A stretch of 64,000 bases of DNA from G965247775 sp965247775 (GTDB lineage Bacteria > Chloroflexota > Dehalococcoidia > Bin125), in assembly GCA_965247775.1 (NCBI GenBank), contig OZ252031.1:434001-498000 (forward strand), read 5' to 3'. The translations under genes and the position numbers were made by a program. Below the pieces are notes generated by a model. The model saw nothing but the letters and a program-made list of their open reading frames with translations, did no database searches and was not told where the DNA came from. Below are positions 46,441 through 54,227 of this stretch, piece after piece. Position 1 is the first letter of the stretch. Every line of letters starts with the position of its first letter.

Positions 46441-46770
46441 CGGGGCGGAGCTGGCGGACGTGCAGGGCAGACTGCTGCGGATCTACGAGGCGCTGGAGAA
46501 GAGCGCGCTGACCCTGGAGGCGCTGTCGCCGCGGATCCTCTCGCTACGGCAGCGCGAAGACCAGCTCGTCGCGGCGCGCGAGGAAGGCCGCCCGTCAGCT
46601 GGCGCAGCGCAAGGTGGAACTGCCCACCAGCGAGGAGATCAAGGCGTACGTCTCGGACTTCCGCAACTTCGTGCGGGGCATCGAGGTGGCGGGCGCGGAG
46701 GCCACGCTGACCAACACGATCCCTATGCCGGCCGGGGGCGTGACCAGCGAGCGGAGCCCCTGTTCTTGAT
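46441..46770 (+). pseudogene. Serine (large) recombinase, C-terminal fragment
   Basis: LADVQGRLLRIYEALEKSAL then TLEALSPRILSLRQREDQLV is the coiled-coil end of a large serine recombinase. After a shift near 46585, ARQLAQRKVELPTSEEIKAY, VSDFRNFV and TLTNTIPMP follow to a stop at 46770. The catalytic resolvase and zinc domains are absent. The stop lies inside the 19-bp inverted repeat at 46762. Confidence 0.75.
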
Positions 46771-47380
46771 TTTGTCCAGTCCGGCCCACCACACTGGACA
46801 AAATCAAGAACCTTCGTTCTGAGGCTCGCTCTCTCCCCACCTTCTTCCGCGCACCACTCATGTTGATGCGCCAATCGAGCATGCTGGCACTCACGCGGAG
46901 ACGTTGCAGGGTCTGCTGCTCGGTGAATCGGCCACGGGCAACGGCTAGGGCCATCTTGCCGGTCACTAGCAACGCACCGCTGAGCCACGCTGCTTCCTCC
47001 TCGTTCGTGTCGTTCCAGATCCGGCATCCGGTCACTCCGTCTAGCGGCGGGGCCGGCTCATGTAGCAGGAGCCCGTGGGCCAGTTCGTGCGCCAAGTTGC
47101 TGTTCTGGCGCACCTCGGAATGCGAGTCGTTGTGCACGATCATCCTGCGGTAGCCGTCAAAGACGGTGAGTGCCGAAAAGAAGTCTGAATCCGTGGAGAG
47201 GGAGTGTCGGGCGCCGTCTGAGCTAGCAGCTCGCTCGCTCAGTGGCACGATGGGGATCGCCAGATGTGCAGCCAGTTGGTGGGGATCCAGGCGATCGAAC
47301 GGACTCAGCCCAAGTTCGGCCCTCAGCTCCCCAGCGAGTCCTGCTGCCTGAGACTTGAAACCCCGCCGCAGCTTCATCAT
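46595..47380 (-). CDS. ImmA/IrrE-family metallopeptidase with an aberrant C-terminus
   Basis: A 261-residue frame. Residues 1-185 are a normal ImmA/IrrE protein: helical start, FFSALTVFDGYRRMIVHNDS, the zinc motif NLAHELAHGLLLHEP and NEEEAAWLSGALLVT. The downstream glutamate of this family lies in NEEEA. After RINMSGARKKVGRERAS the frame runs through the 19-bp inverted repeat into antisense recombinase DNA, so the last ~70 residues are probably foreign and the native stop has been lost. Such proteases usually cleave a partner Xre repressor. The upstream gene ends with an ATGA-type overlap. Confidence 0.72.
   Translation of the reverse strand: MMKLRRGFKSQAAGLAGELRAELGLSPFDRLDPHQLAAHLAIPIVPLSERAASSDGARHSLSTDSDFFSALTVFDGYRRMIVHNDSHSEVRQNSNLAHELAHGLLLHEPAPPLDGVTGCRIWNDTNEEEAAWLSGALLVTGKMALAVARGRFTEQQTLQRLRVSASMLDWRINMSGARKKVGRERASERRFLILSSVVGRTGQNQEQGLRSLVTPPAGIGIVLVSVASAPATSMPRTKLRKSETYALISSLVGSSTLRCAS
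46762..46811. repeat. 19-bp perfect inverted repeat
   Basis: Left arm 46762-46780 (GTTCTTGATTTTGTCCAGT) and right arm 46793-46811 pair perfectly around a 12-base GC-rich centre. It lies between the end of the serine recombinase remnant and the end of the convergent ImmA-like gene. It could act as a bidirectional terminator or be part of a recombination site. It is AT-rich against a GC-rich background. Confidence 0.75.
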
Positions 47381-47625
47381 GCCTCCTGAGTTCTGAGCCG
47401 CGCGTAGGTCGCTTTGACTACCTCGTCGAGGGCTGCAGCGGCCTCGGGGTTGAGGTTCTTGTCGGCTCTGAGGTACGTCGAGATCATGGCTAACGGCTCC
47501 GGCTCCCCCTGCTTGGCCCGCCACGTTGCTGCCAGGTCGCCGCTGCCGCCATCTGCCCGAGTGCCCCGGAACCTCCCGATCCGGGGCAGCATTGCCTTGA
47601 CTTCCGCCGCCGACAGAGCGTCCAT
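47377..47625 (-). CDS. Truncated Xre-like partner of ImmA
   Basis: An 82-residue frame whose last ~50 residues (ATWRAKQGEPEPLAMISTYL, RADKNLNPEAAAALDEVVKA, TYARLRTQEA) resemble the C-terminal tail of Xre regulators paired with ImmA. No helix-turn-helix is present. The first ~15 codons lie in DNA shared with the flank of recombinase copy A, so the N-terminus was probably replaced when recombinase copy B arrived. Its stop overlaps the ImmA start. Confidence 0.4.
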   Translation of the reverse strand: MDALSAAEVKAMLPRIGRFRGTRADGGSGDLAATWRAKQGEPEPLAMISTYLRADKNLNPEAAAALDEVVKATYARLRTQEA

Positions 47626-47634
47626 GGACGGGCC

Positions 47635-48531
47635 ATGGACGCTGCTTCCTCCCCCATCCCGCTCCTCCCATCCCTCGTCGAGACCTACCTCGCTCGCTGC
47701 ACCGTCGAAGGCAAGTCGCCCCGCACCGTCCAGGCCTACCGGGAGACGCTGACCCGCTTTTGCCGCTGCCTCGTCGAGGATGGGGCGCCCCTGGATCCGG
47801 ACCGGATCCGCCCCGACCACGTCATCGCCTCCCTCGTCCGCTTTGCCGCCCACCGCCCCGCCACCCGCCACCGCGCCTTCCGCGAGGTGCGCTGCTTCTG
47901 CACCTGGCTGCGCACGGCCGGCTACACGGCCAAGACCCCTTCCGGGGCCTGCGCAACGTGCGGCTGCCGCAGAAGATCGTGCCGCCGTTCACGCCGGCGG
48001 AGATCCGCACGCTGCTTGCGGCCTGCAACGGCGGCACGCCGCTGGGCAGCCGGGATCGGGCGCTCCTGGTCACGCTTCTGGATACCGGCCTCCGCTGCGC
48101 CGAGGCGCTGGCGACCTACCTGCAGGATCGCGGGACCGCGTCCGGCCCTCTCTTTCTCGCCGCCTGCTACGGGCGCCTCCACCCCGGGGTCCGGCTCGGC
48201 GGCAAACGGCCTCAAGCAGCGGCTGCGCGTGCTGGGGCGGGAGACCGGCATCCCGCGCGTTCACGTCCACCGCTTCCGCCACACGTTCGCGACCTGGGCC
48301 ATCGCGCACGACGCGCGGGAACTCGACGTGCAGCACCCGTCGTGCGCAGCGCCTCGACGTGCGCAGTCGGGAATCGCGCACGACGCGCGGGAACTCGACG
48401 TGCAGCACCTGCTGGGCCACAGCTCCCCGGACATGGTGCGACGCTACAGCGCCACGTACCGCAGCGCCCAGGCCGCGGAACGCCACGCCGCGTTCTCGCC
48501 CGGCGACGGCATGCTCGTTGGTCCGGGCTGA
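47635..48531 (+). pseudogene. Tyrosine recombinase, near full-length but broken (copy B)
   Basis: The most complete copy of the family. The core-binding domain (SLVETYLARCTVEGKSPRTV to FRGLRNVRLPQKIVPPFTPA) is followed by the catalytic domain with the first Arg box LLDTGLRCAEAL, VHRFRHTFATWA (HxxR) and LLGHSSPDMVRRY (His, Tyr). Frameshifts near 47938 and 48205 break the frame. A 36-bp unit encoding IAHDARELDVQH is tandemly duplicated at about 48300 and 48373. It therefore cannot make an active enzyme as read. Confidence 0.88.
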
Positions 48532-48689
48532 GCGGACCGCCTCGCCTCCACCCCCGACACCCCGCGCAGTGTCTTCCCGGCACGGTCCCTGCCGTGCGTT
48601 CTCCGGGGGCGACAGGCCGAGCGCGCGTGGGGCCCTGCCCCGCGGTGGTGCGCCGCGCGCCAGTCCGCCCGAGCGCCCCAGCCTCCGCC

Positions 48690-48965
48690 GGCCGCCTCGC
48701 CCCCGCCCCCGTCGACTTCGCCGACGTCCGCGGCCAGGAGCATGTCAAGCGCGCCATTGAGGTCGCCGCTGGCGGCGGACACAACATCCTCATGTCCGGC
48801 CCGCCCGGCGCGGGCAAGACCCTGCTCGCCCGCGCCGTCTCCGGCATCATGCCCGCCCTCGAATCCCTCCGCCAGTCCCTCGCGGACCGCGTCGTCACCA
48901 TCGCCCGCGTCCCCGGCGCCGTCACCTACCCCGCCAACTTCATGCTCGTCGCTGCGAACGCGCCT
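48690..48965 (+). pseudogene. ComM/YifB (Mg-chelatase-like ATPase) fragment with internal deletion
   Basis: VDFADVRGQEHVKRAIEVAA, GGHNILMSGPPGAGKTLLAR and AVSGIMPALE are the Walker A region of ComM. They join directly to SLRQSLADRVVTIARVPGAV and TYPANFMLVAA, skipping roughly 80 residues that should include Walker B. Both ends are missing. ComM helps branch migration in natural transformation; this copy is dead. Confidence 0.8.
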
Positions 48966-49242
48966 CCGCCCACGCCCATCAAGGCAGCGAACGCGGCGAC
49001 GGCCGCGTGCCCGGGGTGTTGGGGCAGGCGCGCCGCGATAAGCGCTCCGACCGCCGGTCTTGAGGCTGGGTCCCTTCGCGGCAGACTGGCGGATCACGGA
49101 CAGATGCCAGCTCTTCTCAGACGTCCCCCGATTGAGCTGGGACAGGCGGACGAAGTCTCGGAGGAGGACGAGTCGCTGTCCGCCCCTCGCTACCTCCCCG
49201 ATTGGCATCAGGCAACTTGTCCGCCGACACCGGGTCTCACAC

Positions 49243-49908
49243 TCACATCAGGGCGACACGGTCGGACGCCAGAATCTCCTCGATGTAGAGTCGCGCGGCG
49301 CCAGCACCAAGGTTCCGGTCTCCCGGCGGCACGGGCAGGCCATCCGTTACTTCCTCGAAGCAGCCCTCTGGACAGCGATCGTCGAAGAAGACGTACGCGA
49401 AGCCCTCGGGCTCCCGGTGCGAGCGCCACGTCAGACCGCCGGCCCGCGGCGCCCATCCCCGGACCGCCGAGGCCCAGCGCCGGGTCATCACGTACTCAGC
49501 GGCAGGGGAGGCCGTCAGCCAGGTGTCCTGACCGACCGCGGCGAGGTCTCGGCCCGAACGGAGGCTCACGAGTTCCAGGTCAAGGGTTGTGCGCAACCAA
49601 CTGATGCTCAGCCGTGAGAGCCTGGCCCGCGGGAGCAGCCGCGCGCCGTACTCGTCGATCGGAAGGTCACGGAGGAGCGCTTCCGAGATAGCGGTCGCAT
49701 CGCCTTCGGCAGCGTAGAGGAACGCATACTCATTACCCGGCGTCGCGTCGAACCGGCCACCCAGGAGGTCGCTTCGAGCCACGGTTGGATTGAACTGCGT
49801 CACGCCGAAGGAGGTGCTGTGGATGCGCGTCAGAGTCGTGCCTGCCGGCAGCAGGAACTTGTGTGGTGTGCCCTCGTACTCTGCAGGGGGTGGCTGGTTC
49901 GGCGACAA
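49243..49908 (-). CDS. RES-domain toxin
   Basis: A 221-residue RES protein, the toxin of RES-Xre type II modules, which degrade NAD. Features are the early R (LTRIH), YAFLYAAEGDATAISEALLR (the conserved acidic residue and Ser region) and the C-terminal (Y)IEEILASDRVAL. It begins with TTG 6 bases after the stop of the antitoxin-like gene, so the pair is coupled. It lies immediately beside the CRISPR-Cas locus on the opposite strand. Confidence 0.8.
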   Translation of the reverse strand: MSPNQPPPAEYEGTPHKFLLPAGTTLTRIHSTSFGVTQFNPTVARSDLLGGRFDATPGNEYAFLYAAEGDATAISEALLRDLPIDEYGARLLPRARLSRLSISWLRTTLDLELVSLRSGRDLAAVGQDTWLTASPAAEYVMTRRWASAVRGWAPRAGGLTWRSHREPEGFAYVFFDDRCPEGCFEEVTDGLPVPPGDRNLGAGAARLYIEEILASDRVALM

Positions 49909-49914
49909 GCCCGC

Positions 49915-50643
49915 CTACCCAACCAGCTCTGTAACTGCCCCGGCGACAGCGACGAGGTCGTCCGCCCGGTCGGTCCCGACGACGTCGATGGGCCGGGTGC
50001 CGAGGCGCGCGTGACGGGAGATCCACCACGACGCTACGCCCCAGGGATCGTCCACGGTCTCAAGCCGTTCGTTCACCGCCCGCACCTCGGGGAAGACATC
50101 GCGTCGTTTGGGGTCGAACTGGAACGCCGGATACAGGTAGCCACGGCCGGACGGCAGCCCCAACAGCCAGGACCGCTCGCGATACTGCCGAACCTTCTCC
50201 CTGTTCGTCTCCCGTGCCCCGAGCGCGACTGCAGCGTCCTTTGGCTCAAGCATAGGTTCACGCCAGATCGTCTGGATCGCTTCTCCCTGGAGCCTCGTCT
50301 GAGTCATCACCGTCTGTCCGACCTCGTCGAGCACATGACGTGGCTCTCCGCCAAGCTGCCGGATGAGGTCGCTCCGCAGCGCGAGCAGCGCCAGCCAGCT
50401 CCGCAGCTGGGACTCGTCGCCTTCCAGGGCGTGATGCCGTGCGGCGAGAGATGCTGCGGCATCTAGCAGATGCGATTCCTCCCCCGACCAACTGGCGGCA
50501 AGCCGCTCCAACAGCTCCCCCCAAGAGCCCAAGTCGTGTTCCCGGCGCGACAACAGAGTCAGGAGCACCTCCATGAGTTCCTCATCACTGAGTTCTCGCT
50601 CCAAGTCCCGGAATCGCTCGTCCAGTTCAGGTCGGCTCGTCAT
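49915..50643 (-). CDS. Antitoxin-like protein partnering the RES toxin, long form
   Basis: A 242-residue protein. The C-terminal half matches Xre/MbcA/ParS-type antitoxins: a helix-turn-helix (MLEPKDAAVALGARETNREK), then WLLGLPSGRGYLYPAFQFDP, WISRHARLGTRPIDVV and a toxin-binding tail. The N-terminal ~120 residues are an extra helical, Leu/Glu-rich region (LERELSDEELMEVLLTLLSR) not found in the usual 120-150 residue antitoxins. ATG 50643 is preferred. It would neutralise the RES toxin and repress the operon. Confidence 0.72.
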   Translation of the reverse strand: MTSRPELDERFRDLERELSDEELMEVLLTLLSRREHDLGSWGELLERLAASWSGEESHLLDAAASLAARHHALEGDESQLRSWLALLALRSDLIRQLGGEPRHVLDEVGQTVMTQTRLQGEAIQTIWREPMLEPKDAAVALGARETNREKVRQYRERSWLLGLPSGRGYLYPAFQFDPKRRDVFPEVRAVNERLETVDDPWGVASWWISRHARLGTRPIDVVGTDRADDLVAVAGAVTELVG

Positions 50644-51051
50644 CACGATCCCCTTCTCTGACAGTGGCACATTCATCTTATCACCGTCACAAACGTCAGC
50701 GAGCCGTATGGAGCCAGGTCGTGGACCATCTCTCGCGGCGTGGCATTCTTCCCGTCGCGAGGGTTCCATACCCCATGGCGGCCCGCCGGCCACGACAGGC
50801 CGACGATGCCGCGCTCACCCGCGATCCCCTCGATGCTGGCCTTGCTTCTGCTGTTTGCTGTCTGTGGCGATAAAGGCGACTCCGATGGGGTCGCGCTGTA
50901 CATCGCAGTATGCTCCCGGAGACAGGGACGCTCTCGGAGACTGGGAGCCCCGCCCCATGACCGGGGATGTGAAGTCACTGAGGAATCCGGCCGGCGCCCT
51001 CATCCAGCGCTCGGAGGGTTTGTCGCCACCATTGTCAGCGGTGAGGTGGTG
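50644..51051. other. Intergenic region between the RES module and cas3
   Basis: It must carry the divergent promoters of the antitoxin and cas3. Short frames on the minus strand suggest some decayed coding sequence, but I recognise no protein. No CRISPR repeat is present here. Confidence 0.4.
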
Positions 51052-53331
51052 ATGCGCGAGGGCGAGGACGCGGGCGCGCGCTCATCCGCGGCGAGCGGTA
51101 GCCCGCCGCCAGCGGCACGTAGCGCGCCGGATCAGGGGACCCCGTTGCTCTACGCGCACTCCAGGAACGATCGAGGTGAGCGGCAGCTCCTCGTCGATCA
51201 CCTGCGCAACGTCGCCAAGCTCGCGCGCGATCTGACTACGCCGTTTGGTGGAGGCGACCTCGCCTTCCTCGCTGGCCTCTGGCACGACGTGGGGAAGGCC
51301 GACCCCGCCTGGCAACGCCGTCTGATCGAGTGCGAAAAGGGGGAGCGCAGCCGTATCGGCCTCGATCACAAGTGCGCTGGAGCGCTCCTCGCGGAGGAGG
51401 CCGACCTGCAGATGGTTGGGCTCCTTATCCACGCGCACCACGGCGGACTCAGGGATCCGCATAAGGACTTCGCACCGTGGCTGAAGGAAAAGCGCCTCCT
51501 CCCCGGCCCCGGAAAGGCGCTTGAAGCGCTGCGTGCGGCGATGCCTGAACTCACGAGGCATGACGCCGCGACCTTCCCCGCTCATGTCACCAAGGATGCG
51601 CTCAGCGCGGAGTTCTTCCTGCGCCTGACCTACTCCGCGCTCGTCGATGCCGACAGCCTCGACACCGAGGCGCACAAGCTGGGTGGTGCGCCGCCCGGGC
51701 GCGGAAGCGCGTTTACGCTGGGGGAACTTTGGGAGCGCTACAGGGCGTTCCTGGCCAGGCAACCCCCGGCTCCGGACAACCCCGTCAATCGCGTTCGCCG
51801 CGAGGTTCATGACGCCTGCCTTCAAGCGGCGAGCAAGCCGCGCGGCGTCTTTCGGCTCACCGTCCCCACCGGCGGCGGCAAGACCCGCTCCGCGATGGCA
51901 TTCGCCCTCCGCCACGGGATCGAACACGGCCTGCGCCGCATCATCGTGGCCGTCCCATTCACGACCATTACCCAGCAGACCGCGCGCGTCTACCGCGACA
52001 TCTTCGAGAACGCCTCCCCCGATCCTGGTCCCGTCGTGCTCGAACACCACTCGGCGGGCACGGAGGGCGCTGGCGCTGCCAGCGACGATGACGACCGTTT
52101 CACCCCCGAAGATGTCTGGCAGCGCCTCGCGGCCGACAACTGGGACGCACCGGTCGTCGTCACGACGACCGTGCAGCTCTTCGAGAGCCTCTTCTCGAAC
52201 CGGCGCAGTAAGACGCGCAAGCTACACAACCTCGCCGGCAGCGTGATCATTCTCGACGAGACGCAGGCGCTGCCGGCGGGCCTGCTCTCCCCCATCCTCG
52301 ACGGCCTCCGCCAGCTGACCGAGAACTACGGTGCCAGCGTTGTGCTCTCCACGGCGACGCAGCCCGCCTTCGAACTGATCAAGGAGTTCAGCGACATTAA
52401 CGCTCACGAGATCGTCCCCGATCATGCTCGCCACTTCGAGACGCTCACGCGTGTCAAGTACGAATGGCGAACGGACGAACGGAATCAGTGGCCGGAGGTC
52501 GCGGCGTGGATGCGGAAAGAGCGCAGCGCGCTCGCCATCGTGAACACGAAGCGCCACGCGATGGAGCTACTCGATGCACTCGACGATCCGGATGTCCTGC
52601 ATCTCTCGACGCTCCTCTGCGGCGCACACCGTAACGACGTTCTCGATGAGATCAGGCGGCGGCTCGATGCGGGAGAGCCTTGCCGGGTGGTGAGCACGCA
52701 GGTGGTGGAAGCGGGCGTTGATCTCGACTTCGCGACGGTGTTCCGCGCCGAGGCGCCGCTCGACGCCATCTTTCAGGCCGCCGGGCGCTGCAACCGCGAA
52801 GGGAAGCTGGACGGTCGCGGGCGCGTGGTCGTCTTCAGGCCACCGGACGATGCGTCGCCGCAGGGCGTCTACCGCTCGGGACGGGACATCGCCCGGGTCG
52901 TCCGGCAGCTCCCCAACTTCGATCCGAACGATCCGGGGGCCGTCCGGCAGTACTTTGCGCTGCTCTTCGGCGCGGCGGTGAATCCGGACCAGAAGAAGAT
53001 TCAGAGCTTGCGCAAGAGCCTCGACTTCCCGGCGGTGGCGGACAAGTCCCGCATGATCGACGAGGACACCTGCGACGTCATCGTCGACTACCCCGAGACG
53101 CACGCCCGGGACATCGAGCGCCTCGCCGAGCAGTTGCGTACCCGCGAACGACCAGCCCGCGAGATCTTACGCCAACTCCAGCCGCACACCGTCTCGCTCC
53201 ACCGGCGGGAGTATGAGCGCCTGCGGGTTAAGAGTTTCATCGAGGAAGTCATGCCCGGCATCGGTCGCTGGCACGGCACGTACGACGCTGTTCGAGGAAT
53301 CGTCGAAGCGGATCCTGAACGCATCGTCTGA
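51052..53331 (+). CDS. cas3: Cas3 nuclease-helicase, type I-C
   Basis: A 759-residue fused HD nuclease and SF2 helicase. HD motifs are DHLRNVAKLARDL, LAGLWHDVGKADPAW, LDHKCAGALLA and IHAHHGG. The helicase has Walker A VPTGGGKTRSAM, DExH-type ILDETQALPAGLL, motif III LSTATQ, motif V STQVVEAGVDLDF and motif VI QAAGRCNREG. ATG 51052 follows GAGGTGG; longer frames upstream have no homology. It degrades DNA recruited by Cascade. A 236-bp gap separates it from cas5. Confidence 0.96.
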   Translation: MREGEDAGARSSAASGSPPPAARSAPDQGTPLLYAHSRNDRGERQLLVDHLRNVAKLARDLTTPFGGGDLAFLAGLWHDVGKADPAWQRRLIECEKGERSRIGLDHKCAGALLAEEADLQMVGLLIHAHHGGLRDPHKDFAPWLKEKRLLPGPGKALEALRAAMPELTRHDAATFPAHVTKDALSAEFFLRLTYSALVDADSLDTEAHKLGGAPPGRGSAFTLGELWERYRAFLARQPPAPDNPVNRVRREVHDACLQAASKPRGVFRLTVPTGGGKTRSAMAFALRHGIEHGLRRIIVAVPFTTITQQTARVYRDIFENASPDPGPVVLEHHSAGTEGAGAASDDDDRFTPEDVWQRLAADNWDAPVVVTTTVQLFESLFSNRRSKTRKLHNLAGSVIILDETQALPAGLLSPILDGLRQLTENYGASVVLSTATQPAFELIKEFSDINAHEIVPDHARHFETLTRVKYEWRTDERNQWPEVAAWMRKERSALAIVNTKRHAMELLDALDDPDVLHLSTLLCGAHRNDVLDEIRRRLDAGEPCRVVSTQVVEAGVDLDFATVFRAEAPLDAIFQAAGRCNREGKLDGRGRVVVFRPPDDASPQGVYRSGRDIARVVRQLPNFDPNDPGAVRQYFALLFGAAVNPDQKKIQSLRKSLDFPAVADKSRMIDEDTCDVIVDYPETHARDIERLAEQLRTRERPAREILRQLQPHTVSLHRREYERLRVKSFIEEVMPGIGRWHGTYDAVRGIVEADPERIV

Positions 53332-53345
53332 CAGTGGCTGCGCCC

Positions 53346-53473
53346 GTGCTGGGCACGCAGCACCGACTTCGCGCCGCACCCGTGGAAGAACGTGTGTTCT
53401 GCATCCCACAAAGAATGTTTCAATCCTCACCTGCACGGGCAGGTGCAGCGGCGGGAGCCTGTCGATTCTCCGC
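53346..53473 (-). ncRNA. Candidate CreR-like guide RNA that targets the cas5 leader
   Basis: On the minus strand between cas3 and cas5 a TAGAAT -10 element (53480-53485) precedes a solitary CRISPR-type repeat (53453 to 53417). The repeat ends in the same 11-nt handle, AGGATTGAAAC, as the array repeats. The adjoining pseudo-spacer starts ATTCTTTGTG. A hairpin (GTGCTG/CAGCAC, 53346-53363) may close the RNA. The pseudo-spacer matches 9 of 10 bases of a TTC-preceded site in the cas5 leader. Known CreR RNAs guide Cascade to repress cas promoters through about 10 bp. The assignment here is by sequence only. Confidence 0.75.
53417..53453 (-). repeat. Solitary CRISPR-like repeat in antisense orientation
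   Basis: Read on the minus strand it ends GTGAGGATTGAAAC, and its stem CACCTGC/GCAGGTG is a perfect 7 bp with a CCGT loop. Array repeats have the same 3' handle but a CGCCCGGC/GCCGGGCG stem. Conserved handle plus a different but intact stem argues for a processed RNA and against random similarity. Confidence 0.85.
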
Positions 53474-53504
53474 GTTGGGATTCTACCCCCTCGGGGAGGA
53501 GAGT

Positions 53505-53533
53505 TTGATGACAGCCGAACCGGCGTGTAGCAT
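53505..53533 (+). promoter_or_regulatory. Putative promoter of the cas5-cas2 operon
   Basis: TTGATG (53505-53510) and TAGCAT (53528-53533) are separated by 17 bases, a fair sigma-70-type match. It is placed 35 bases before the cas5 ATG. It predicts transcription starting about 53540, inside the CreR-like target. Confidence 0.5.
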
Positions 53534-53540
53534 CGAAAAA

Positions 53541-53558
53541 TGGATCACATAGAATGAA
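53541..53558 (-). promoter_or_regulatory. CreR-like target site with TTC PAM
   Basis: The minus strand reads TTC then ATTCTATGTGATCCA. TTC is the canonical type I-C PAM. Positions 1-5 and 7-10 match the pseudo-spacer of the solitary repeat; position 6, which type I guides flip out, is the only mismatch in the first ten. The site overlaps the predicted transcription start and the GAAGG ribosome-binding site of cas5. Confidence 0.72.
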
Positions 53559-53567
53559 GGCGATACC

Positions 53568-54227
53568 ATGAATCGTGACCCGACCCCCCTCACCGTCAAG
53601 CTTTGGGGCGACTACGCCTGCTTTACCCGCCCGGAGATGAAGGTCGAAAGGGTGAGCTACCCCGTCATGACGCCGTCTGCCGCGCGCGGCGCGTTGGAGG
53701 CGATCTTTTGGAAGCCGCAGGTCGCCTGGCGCATCGAGGAGATTCACGTCCTCAAGCCGATCGCCTACGCGTCCATCCTGCGGAACGAGATCAACGATCG
53801 CCAGAGCGATCGCTCGGCTCGCGGCTGGGCGAAGAGCGGCGGCGGCTACGATGCTTCCGCTTCTACGAATCGCGCCCAGCGCCACACGCTGGCGCTTCGC
53901 GATGTCGCCTACGTCGTGCGTGCCCAACTGGCCCTCCAGGAGGGCGTCGACGACGATATCGCGAAGTACCGCGACCAGTTCCGCCGTCGCGTCGCCTCGG
54001 GGCGCTGCTTCGCCACGCCCTATCTCGGGTGCCGTGAGTTCAGCGCCGCGTTCGGCGAGCCAGCGCCCAGCAACACGCCCATCAACCGCAGCGAGGACCT
54101 TGGTCTCATGTTGCTCGACATCGACTACGACCCGGACGGCCGCGGCCGCGGCACGCCGCGATTCTTCCACGCCTCGCTCGAAGGCGGCGTGCTGCGCGTC
54201 CCCGACCGCTTCGTGGAGGCGGCCTGA
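53568..54227 (+). CDS. cas5c: Cas5 (Cas5d), type I-C crRNA endonuclease subunit
   Basis: A 219-residue Cas5d. The start PLTVKLWGDYACFTRPEMKV, PVMTPSAARGALEAIFWKP and the middle RAQRHTLALRDVAYVVRAQL, then CFATPYLGCREFSAAFG, are characteristic. In type I-C this protein replaces Cas6: it cuts the repeat at the base of its stem and keeps the 5' handle. No cas6 is present, consistent with this. GAAGG precedes the ATG. Its stop overlaps the cas8c start by one base. Confidence 0.94.
   Translation: MNRDPTPLTVKLWGDYACFTRPEMKVERVSYPVMTPSAARGALEAIFWKPQVAWRIEEIHVLKPIAYASILRNEINDRQSDRSARGWAKSGGGYDASASTNRAQRHTLALRDVAYVVRAQLALQEGVDDDIAKYRDQFRRRVASGRCFATPYLGCREFSAAFGEPAPSNTPINRSEDLGLMLLDIDYDPDGRGRGTPRFFHASLEGGVLRVPDRFVEAA

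Noticed and set aside
50740..51051. N-terminal extension of Cas3 starting at 50740
   Set aside because: The extra ~100 codons have no Cas3 homology and would run through the intergenic region; ATG 51052 has a Shine-Dalgarno-like GAGGTGG.
53332..53567. A short CRISPR array between cas3 and cas5
   Set aside because: Only one repeat is present, its stem differs from the array repeat, and no second repeat with the handle follows. A solitary regulatory guide explains it better.
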